A stretch of 64,000 bases of DNA from Carboxydothermus pertinax (GTDB lineage: Bacteria; Bacillota; Z-2901; Carboxydothermales; Carboxydothermaceae). The stretch is taken from contig NZ_BDJK01000006.1 in assembly GCF_001950255.1 (NCBI RefSeq), forward strand, positions 1 through 64,000, in the 5' to 3' direction. Under the pieces are notes generated by a model. It searched no databases. It saw only the letters and a program-made list of their open reading frames with translations, and had not been told where the DNA came from. Shown here in pieces: positions 51,595 to 57,820 of the stretch. Each line of letters begins with the position of its first letter. Position 1 is the stretch's first letter. The translations under genes and the position numbers were made by a program.

Positions 51595-53490
51595 CTAAAA
51601 AGCAGTAACGCGAAAGGCAGTAGCGGTTAATTGCTGAAGTTTCTGGGCGTAAATAAAAGCTTCTTTTAGTAAAAGTTGATCTTTTCGCGGCAGGTGGTAG
51701 GGGTTAATTAAATTGGTGGGGGTCAGATTTACTTTTATTTTGCTTAAATTTTCTTTAATTCTAAATAATGATAACGTTTCATAAGCAAACTGAAAATTCT
51801 CATTTTCTGACCGCGAAAAGATATTTCTGGTCTCCAAAAATTTTAAACGAGTTAAGGTGGAACTTGAGGAATAGTATTTTTCCCTTAAAGCAAAAAGGCG
51901 GATTGAATCAACAAAGTGGATTGTTCCTTGCCTTTTTAAATCCAGCATATCTTTTTTGGGGCCGGATTTTGGGGTTATAAAAGAATGCCAGACGTTTAAG
52001 GGTACTTTATTTAAATATTCATCCCGTGCTAAATGATAAAAAACTACAGGCGTCTCGGAAAGCTGATTTAAAACTAATTCTTTTAATTTCTCGGCTAAAT
52101 TGAAATTACCGTAGATAGGACGAAAATCCAGAAAGATTGAAAAAAGGCGAATATTTTCACCGGTTAAATTTAAAAACCAGTTAAGAAGTTTTTGTTCCCA
52201 ATTTACTATTTGACCATTCCAGGAAGGATTACTGGCCATTACCCCACCCTTACAGGGGCTAAAACCAGTAGCTAGCAAAAGGTCATTTATCTTCCTGCCA
52301 AGCTTTAAAAAATAATCTTGAACTATTTTTGGTTCCTCCCTAGGATTATCCCAAAGAAGACCATTGTCCAGGTCTGTGCGTAAATATTGCTCTTCCCGTC
52401 CTGCACTTCCCATATTAATAAAACAAAACTCTGCTGGAGGAGGACCAAACTCTTTCTCCATTTCACCAAGTGCCAACTCTACCGCTTTCCGGTAAGCCCG
52501 GTCAAAAAATTCCGTCATAATTTTATAAATTTCGGCAATCCCGGCTTTTTCAGAAACGAGAGCGGTTAAAACTCCTTCAGCATCTTTTAACCCCTGTTTG
52601 ATTTCTTTTTGGCTATTGGCTGTTTCCAGAGAATTAACAATAGTTATGGTACCTGTGTCCCGGCTTTTTAATAAGTCTTTTAGGGTAATGATACCCAGAA
52701 GCGTTTCCTTTTCGGTTACCAAAAGGTGACGCACTTGGTTTTTAATCATTTCTAACAGGATTTGGGAATAATGAGCATCAGGGCTTATGGTTACCGGATT
52801 TTTATTCATTATATCTAAAGCTATTAGAGAGTCGGTGGGGGTTTTGCTTTCAGCTAGAACCTTTCTTACCAAGTCATGTTCAGTGATAATTCCCAAGGGG
52901 CGATTATAGTTGTCTACGATAACTACCGAGCTTACCTGATTCTGGGCCATTAAATTGGCTATTGTTTTTAGGGACTCACCGGGAGTTGCTTTAACGACTT
53001 CTGCATTCATGAGCTGGGAAGCTTTTTTGGTAATATTTAATGGGGAATAAGATTCCATTTGACTTTCCCGGGAAATTTCTAAGTATAAATCCCGAAGGCG
53101 GTCGGTAAGAATTTTATTAAAAGCGGCGGTAAAGGCTATATTTTTATTTAAAACCTCTAAAAAGATATTTTTAGGTATAAAACCTACTACCGCTTCTGTT
53201 GCAGCCCGAATACCTGCAGGGTAAGGTTCACCGCTAAATAGTACCGCTTCTCCAAAAAACTCTCCGGGGCGGCGAAGACTTATTACGAGGTCTTGACCGC
53301 GTTCGCTGGTCACCACAATTTCTAATATGCCGTTAAAAACTATAAAAAGGCCGTTTCTGGCGGGCTCTTTTTCCCGAAAAATATAGTCACCGGGCTGGTA
53401 GTTACGGCAAGTAAGGGTGTTACTTAATTCTTCCAGTAGATTTTCCGGCAATAAAGAAAAAGGATAAATATGGGATAAGGTTCCAGACAA
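51595..53490 (-). CDS. cNMP-binding / CBS pair / DUF294 nucleotidyltransferase-like protein
   Basis: A regulatory protein of about 631 residues. It has a cyclic-nucleotide-binding domain (about 15-135: GDYIFREKEPARNGLFIVFNG, RRPGEFFGEAVLFSG), two CBS domains (about 165-285) and a DUF294 nucleotidyltransferase-like domain with INMGSAGREEQYLRTDLDNG (about 360-380), similar to the GlnD-type GSxxR...DxD motif, plus a DUF294 C-terminal domain. Such proteins accompany SSS-type acetate/carboxylate transporters. TTG at 53490 is preferred, six bases after gggaggtg; an in-frame GTG at 53499 overlaps that site. Confidence 0.88.
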   Translation of the reverse strand: MSGTLSHIYPFSLLPENLLEELSNTLTCRNYQPGDYIFREKEPARNGLFIVFNGILEIVVTSERGQDLVISLRRPGEFFGEAVLFSGEPYPAGIRAATEAVVGFIPKNIFLEVLNKNIAFTAAFNKILTDRLRDLYLEISRESQMESYSPLNITKKASQLMNAEVVKATPGESLKTIANLMAQNQVSSVVIVDNYNRPLGIITEHDLVRKVLAESKTPTDSLIALDIMNKNPVTISPDAHYSQILLEMIKNQVRHLLVTEKETLLGIITLKDLLKSRDTGTITIVNSLETANSQKEIKQGLKDAEGVLTALVSEKAGIAEIYKIMTEFFDRAYRKAVELALGEMEKEFGPPPAEFCFINMGSAGREEQYLRTDLDNGLLWDNPREEPKIVQDYFLKLGRKINDLLLATGFSPCKGGVMASNPSWNGQIVNWEQKLLNWFLNLTGENIRLFSIFLDFRPIYGNFNLAEKLKELVLNQLSETPVVFYHLARDEYLNKVPLNVWHSFITPKSGPKKDMLDLKRQGTIHFVDSIRLFALREKYYSSSSTLTRLKFLETRNIFSRSENENFQFAYETLSLFRIKENLSKIKVNLTPTNLINPYHLPRKDQLLLKEAFIYAQKLQQLTATAFRVTAF

Positions 53491-53499
53491 TAAAAGCAC

Positions 53500-53750
53500 C
53501 TCCCTCTAAGTGATTTTTCTTTAAATATAAAAGTTCGGAAATTAATTGTCACTAAAAATACCCTAAACGGCCAAAAAAAGCGTTTTAACTGCGTTTTGCT
53601 TTTTTGAAAAATGCTTTAAAGTTAAAAGCTCAAATTTTTGCAGTTTAACGTTAAAATGAAACCTTTTAAGGAGAACCAATTGTCGGAAAATTTAAAAAAT
53701 AATATCTTATTAATAAAACAAGGGCTAAAGCCCGGAAAGGAGGAGGTATT
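53500..53750. other. Divergent intergenic region
   Basis: This 250-base AT-rich gap must hold promoters for the DUF294 gene (minus) and the transporter operon (plus). Visible features: a direct repeat gcgtttt at 53580 and 53591 (11 bp apart), an inverted repeat GGGCT-AA-AGCCC at 53722-53733, and the ribosome site aaggaggagg before ATG 53751. No clear -35/-10 pair and no sigma-54 motif could be assigned. Confidence 0.5.
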
Positions 53751-54086
53751 ATGGAACATTTACGAGAGCAGCAACTATTAAAGGAAAAACTCTCCCACAT
53801 TGACGAGCATCCTAAGTACCAGAAATTGCTGGCTGAAAAGAAAAGTTTTATTGTAAAGGGGGTTATTTTCTTTCTCATCTATTATTTCTTACTGCCGATT
53901 TCCGTAGGGTATTTCCCGGAAATTATGAAACGGCAGGTGATTGGTAGCATTAATCTTGCTTATCTTTTTGCGCTATCCCAGTTTTTCATGGCCTGGATTG
54001 TAGCTTATGTTTATGTGCAAAAGGCCAACAAAGTTTTTGACCCCCTGGCAGAGGAAATTATTAAAGAAATTAAAGGAGGGGCTTAA
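53751..54086 (+). CDS. DUF485-type small membrane subunit of the symporter
   Basis: The 111-residue protein has a charged N terminus (HIDEHPKYQKLLAEKKSF) and two membrane helices (residues 42-62 and 75-95). HPKYQxLxxxKxxF is the DUF485 (YjcH) signature. These proteins are coded with ActP-like symporters, and three bases separate it from one here. It may assemble with or stabilise the transporter; this is unproven. Confidence 0.85.
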   Translation: MEHLREQQLLKEKLSHIDEHPKYQKLLAEKKSFIVKGVIFFLIYYFLLPISVGYFPEIMKRQVIGSINLAYLFALSQFFMAWIVAYVYVQKANKVFDPLAEEIIKEIKGGA

Positions 54087-54089
54087 AGG

Positions 54090-55619
54090 ATGAAAATTAA
54101 TTTGGCCTTTATTTTATTTTTAATTATTGTGCTTATTACCCTTGCCATAACTTATTGGGCAGCTAAACGAACGAGAACAACTACAGAATTTTACGCTGCA
54201 GGACGTTCCATCACCGGCTGGCAGAACGGTATTGCAGTAGCGGGCGATTACATGAGTGCAGCATCTTTCTTAGGGATTGCTGGACTAATTTGTCTTTATG
54301 GTTATGATGGTTTTATGTATTCGGTGGGTTGGCTGGTGGCATATCTTACTGTTTTGCTAGTGGTAGCGGAACCTTTACGGAATTCCGGTAAATATACCAT
54401 GGCGGATGTTTTAGCCTACCGGATGAATAACAAAACCGTTCGGTCGGTAGCGGCATTAAGCACCATTACCGTCAGCCTTTTTTATATGATTGCCCAGATG
54501 GTGGGTTCGGGTAACTTGATAAAGCTCCTGCTGGGTTGGAAATACGAAACGGCAATTATTGTTGTTGGTTTACTAATGATTTTATACGTGGTGTTTGGCG
54601 GGATGCTGGCAACCACCTGGGTGCAAATTATTAAAGCAATACTTTTAATGACCGGTACCATTGTCTTGTCAATTGCCGTGTTAGCCCATTTTGATTTTAG
54701 CTTGGTTAAATTTATGGGAGCCGTTTCCCAAAAATACGGCCAAAGTTTTTTAGAGCCCGGAAACTTGTACAAAAATCCTTTGGACCAAATATCCCTGGGA
54801 ATTGCTTTAATCTTTGGTACTGCTGGGTTGCCCCACATTCTGGTTAGATTTTACACCGTACCCAATGCAAAGGAAGCCAGAAAATCGGTAGTTTGGGCTA
54901 TGGTAATAATTGGAGTGTTTTATATATTGACTACCTTTTTAGGCTTTGGGGCGGCTTACTTTGTGGGTCAAGATGTGGTGAAAAACTTTGATAAAGGTGG
55001 CAATATGGCAGCCCCTCTTCTAGCCCAGTATATTGGGGGTGGCCCCGGAACCGTTGGGGGAGAATTTTTCTTAGCCTTTATCGCTGCCGTTGCCTTTGCT
55101 ACCATCTTAGCGGTAGTAGCAGGCCTTACTATCTCTGCTTCCTCTGCTTTTGCCCATGACTTTTACACCAACGTCTTAAGAGGAGGAAAAGCTAGCGAGG
55201 CTGAACAGGTAAAAGTAGCAAGGATTACTGCCTTTTCGGTAGGGATACTGGCAATCCTAATTGGAATTATCGCCAAAGGAATGAATGTTGCTCATCTGGT
55301 AGCTTTAGCTTTTGCCGTGGCTTCGAGCGCTAATTTGCCGGTGATTGTATTTTCAATGTTCTGGAAGCGGTTTAATACCGGAGGAGTTGTCTTAGGAATC
55401 CTGACTGGGTTAATAGCATCGGTGGGGTTAGTGATGCTTGGGCCGGATGTAATGGGTAAGGCGGCAATTTTTCCCTTAAAAAATCCTGGGATCATCAGCG
55501 TTCCCGTTGGCTTCTTAGGAGCCATCATTGGCAGCTACCTGATGCAGGAAAAAGTAGCGGAAGAAAAATTCAGTGAACTTTCGGTTCGAGCCAACACCGG
55601 CCTTGGCGCCGAAATGTAA
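54090..55619 (+). CDS. actP: Sodium:solute symporter, acetate/carboxylate permease type
   Basis: The 509-residue SSS-family transporter has about 13 helices. TTTEFYAAGRSITGWQNGIAVAGDYMSAASFLGIAGLI near the N terminus is typical of ActP/DhlC acetate and haloacid permeases, and TLAVVAGLTISASSAFAHDFY carries the Na2-site-like serines. Substrate probably a short monocarboxylate; the symbol reflects family, not proven substrate. Nearby FAD/Fe-S oxidoreductases could use the imported acid. Confidence 0.85.
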   Translation: MKINLAFILFLIIVLITLAITYWAAKRTRTTTEFYAAGRSITGWQNGIAVAGDYMSAASFLGIAGLICLYGYDGFMYSVGWLVAYLTVLLVVAEPLRNSGKYTMADVLAYRMNNKTVRSVAALSTITVSLFYMIAQMVGSGNLIKLLLGWKYETAIIVVGLLMILYVVFGGMLATTWVQIIKAILLMTGTIVLSIAVLAHFDFSLVKFMGAVSQKYGQSFLEPGNLYKNPLDQISLGIALIFGTAGLPHILVRFYTVPNAKEARKSVVWAMVIIGVFYILTTFLGFGAAYFVGQDVVKNFDKGGNMAAPLLAQYIGGGPGTVGGEFFLAFIAAVAFATILAVVAGLTISASSAFAHDFYTNVLRGGKASEAEQVKVARITAFSVGILAILIGIIAKGMNVAHLVALAFAVASSANLPVIVFSMFWKRFNTGGVVLGILTGLIASVGLVMLGPDVMGKAAIFPLKNPGIISVPVGFLGAIIGSYLMQEKVAEEKFSELSVRANTGLGAEM

Positions 55620-55894
55620 AGCTTAAAACTTTGGCGCGGTACCCTACAAGAGGTGCTGAGTTAGGGAGGCGGTTCTGTCAGTGGCCATTTTTGGTCCTGA
55701 CAGAACCGTCTATTTTTTTTATACAACAACTCGGCAGTAGGCTATTTTTCCTCTTTGATGCATTAAATATCGGGAAGTATTCAGCCTTGTTAAATTGGGA
55801 TTCCTTTAAAGGACTATCGTTGTAGCCAAAAAATGATTACTTGAATAATATGGATAGCGAGCTATTTTAAATTATTTAGAAAGGAGGTCAGAAA
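55620..55894 (+). other. Intergenic region before the multicopper oxidase
   Basis: It contains hairpin copy 1 (55671-55708), a T run and about 185 bases without a recognisable gene. Within it are a perfect palindrome TCCTTTAAAGGA (55802-55813) and ATAGC-GA-GCTAT (55854-55865). A possible promoter is TTGAAT (55841) with TATTTT (55863), 16-base spacer. A strong ribosome site, aaaggaggt, precedes ATG 55895. A 64-codon reading frame at 55631-55825 looks non-coding. Confidence 0.45.
55671..55708 (+). repeat. 38-bp hairpin repeat, copy 1
   Basis: GGTTCTGTCAG (55671-55681) and CTGACAGAACC (55697-55707) form an 11-base stem around a 15-base loop. It is identical over 38 bases to 57625-57662. A T-rich tail (tctatttttttt) follows, so this copy can act as the actP terminator, 51 bases after the stop. 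Confidence 0.9.
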
Positions 55895-57604
55895 ATGTAT
55901 TTAGAAAAGTTTGTGGATCCATTACCAATTCCGCCTGTCATCAAACCACAAGCTAAATGCAAAGGAATCCCATTCTATAAGGTAACCATGAAGCAATTTA
56001 AGCAAAAATTACATCGTGATTTGCCGCCAACTACCGTTTGGGGTTACAACGGAATATATCCTGGACCAACCTTTGAAGTTCAAAGGAATTGTCCAATTTT
56101 TGTCAAATGGGAAAATAAATTGCCTTTTGAGCATCTGTTACCAGTAGATAGAACTGTACACGGTGCAGAACTATGCCAACCTTCTGTTAGGACGGTTGTG
56201 CATTTACACGGAGGGCGTGTTCGACCAGAAGATGATGGACATCCAGAGGCATGGTTTACCCAAAATTTTGAAAATGTTGGCACAAAATTTGTGCATAAAA
56301 TCTACTATTATCCAAACTGTCAACGTGCCACGACGCTATGGTATCATGATCATGCGCTCGGAATCACTCGCTTAAACGTTTATGCAGGACTTGCAGGCTT
56401 CTACCTCATTAGAGATGAAGAGGAACAAAAATTGAAACTCCCCTGTGGAAAATATGAAATTCCATTAGTCATTCAAGATCGCTCGTTTTATACTAATGGT
56501 GAACTCTTTTATCCAACACAGCCAGGCCATGAGCCCCCACCAGCACCACAACCTCCTCCACCCGTGGATCCAAATTTACCAAATCCATCAGTTGTTCCAG
56601 AATTTTTCGGCAATACGATTTTAGTCAACGGAAAAGTATGGCCTTACCTTGAAGTCGAACCAAGAAAATATCGATTCCGTATCCTTAACGGTTCCAATGC
56701 TCGTTTTTACCGCATGCGGTTAAGTTCTGACCTAAGTTTCGTTCAAATTGGTACAGATGGAGGTTTTTTAGAAAAACCTGTTACTGTATCTGAAATTACT
56801 CTTGCACCAGGTGAACGCGCTGATGTAATCATTGATTTTTCCTCTCATGCAGGACAAAACTTCATCCTTACCAATGATGCCCCAACTCCTTTCCCAGATG
56901 GAGGTATACCACTAACGCCAGACTTAATGAATGTTATGCAATTCCGTGTTAAATCAAGCGTTTCGGAACCTGACAAAAGTCAAATACCAGAAACTTTGAG
57001 TTGCTTGGAACGTCTTAATCCTAACGATGATGTAATGATAAGAAAAATGACTCTGGTTGAAAGTACCGATGAATTTGGACGCCTAAAACTTTTACTAAAT
57101 AACATGCATTGGGATGAATTACCAATTACGCAAACCTATAATGGTACGATCGAGATTTGGGAGATGTTCAATACTACAGTTGATACCCATCCGATTCACT
57201 TGCATCTCGTTCAATTCCAGATTTTAAACCGCGCCAAGTTTACTGGAGATCCAAATAGTCCTGACCTTGAAGTGGGGCCACCTCAACCACCGGATCCAAA
57301 CGAGATGGGTTGGAAGGATACGGTTCGGGCTAATCCCGGGGAGGTAACTCGCATCATTGCACGTTTTGGACCATTTACTGGAATATATCCTTGGCACTGT
57401 CATCTCCTCGAACATGAGGATCATGAGATGATGAGACTTTATGAAGTACTTCCTAATCACAACTTTAATCCTTGTAAACCAATTCCTGGGGAGTGCCCTG
57501 ATGACTCATTCACTCAGTGTTTTAACTGTAATAAAACTCCCCCGGCTAACTGCGGCAAACGTCTTTTTCTCACCTATATGCTTCATTTTCCTCAAAACAA
57601 ATAA
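55895..57604 (+). CDS. CotA-like multicopper oxidase (laccase)
   Basis: The 569-residue protein resembles Bacillus spore-coat laccase CotA along its length (LEKFVDPLPIPP, LHRDLPPTTVWGYNGIYPGPT, GNTILVNGKVWPYLEVEPRKYRFRILN). All copper ligands are present: His103/105, His151/153, His432, His435/437, His501, Cys502, His503, His507 and axial Met512. There is no signal peptide, as in CotA. Differences from CotA are a proline-rich insert (residues 210-228) and a Cys-rich C-terminal tail of about 40 residues (Cys527, 534, 542, 545, 553). Base and codon use differ from the neighbours (CCA, CGT and few CCGG), suggesting transfer. An oxygen-using enzyme is unexpected in an anaerobe; spore coat or metal oxidation is possible. 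Confidence 0.92.
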   Translation: MYLEKFVDPLPIPPVIKPQAKCKGIPFYKVTMKQFKQKLHRDLPPTTVWGYNGIYPGPTFEVQRNCPIFVKWENKLPFEHLLPVDRTVHGAELCQPSVRTVVHLHGGRVRPEDDGHPEAWFTQNFENVGTKFVHKIYYYPNCQRATTLWYHDHALGITRLNVYAGLAGFYLIRDEEEQKLKLPCGKYEIPLVIQDRSFYTNGELFYPTQPGHEPPPAPQPPPPVDPNLPNPSVVPEFFGNTILVNGKVWPYLEVEPRKYRFRILNGSNARFYRMRLSSDLSFVQIGTDGGFLEKPVTVSEITLAPGERADVIIDFSSHAGQNFILTNDAPTPFPDGGIPLTPDLMNVMQFRVKSSVSEPDKSQIPETLSCLERLNPNDDVMIRKMTLVESTDEFGRLKLLLNNMHWDELPITQTYNGTIEIWEMFNTTVDTHPIHLHLVQFQILNRAKFTGDPNSPDLEVGPPQPPDPNEMGWKDTVRANPGEVTRIIARFGPFTGIYPWHCHLLEHEDHEMMRLYEVLPNHNFNPCKPIPGECPDDSFTQCFNCNKTPPANCGKRLFLTYMLHFPQNK

Positions 57605-57624
57605 AATAGCACAATTGAAGTGAT

Positions 57625-57662
57625 GGTTCTGTCAGTGGCCATTTTTGGTCCTGACAGAACCG
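57625..57662 (+). repeat. 38-bp hairpin repeat, copy 2
   Basis: Same sequence and orientation as 55671-55708; arms 57625-57635 and 57651-57661. It starts 20 bases after the oxidase stop. Instead of a T run it is followed, after three bases, by the 5' end of a group II intron remnant; the T run reappears after that remnant (57821-57827). Confidence 0.9.
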
Positions 57663-57665
57663 GTT

Positions 57666-57820
57666 GTGCGCCCGGCATGGGGAGAGACTCATAGGTGAAA
57701 GTCCCGAATGGCAGTCGTTAGCTTAAAGCAAGGGGGTCCACTGTGAGAAGGAATCTATCGGTGGCCGGTGGATACGTACGGTGGGGTGAGAGGAGGGGGG
57801 GTAATTACCCCCTCCTACTA
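57666..57820 (+). mobile_element. Internally deleted group II intron remnant
   Basis: The 5' boundary GTGCGCCCGGCATGG (57666) and domain I blocks (GGTGAAAGTCCCGAATGG at 57694, AGCTTAAAGCAAGGGGGTCC at 57720, TGTGAGAAGGAATCT at 57742) are those of bacterial group II introns. Directly after comes a 3' part: TACGTACGG as at the end of domain V, GGTGAGAGG, and the domain VI hairpin GGAGGGGG/CCCCCTCC (57792-57816) ending CTACTA. The maturase gene, domains II-IV and most of domain V are absent, so at about 155 bases it should not splice. The class cannot be fixed from this. Confidence 0.75.

Noticed and set aside
55631-55825. Reading frame of 64 codons before the multicopper oxidase
   Set aside because: It runs through the hairpin repeat and T run, has no ribosome site and no family resemblance.
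57666-57820. CRISPR-like or riboswitch structure in the GC-rich block after the oxidase
   Set aside because: There are no repeat-spacer units, and the sequence blocks fit group II intron ends better than any riboswitch.
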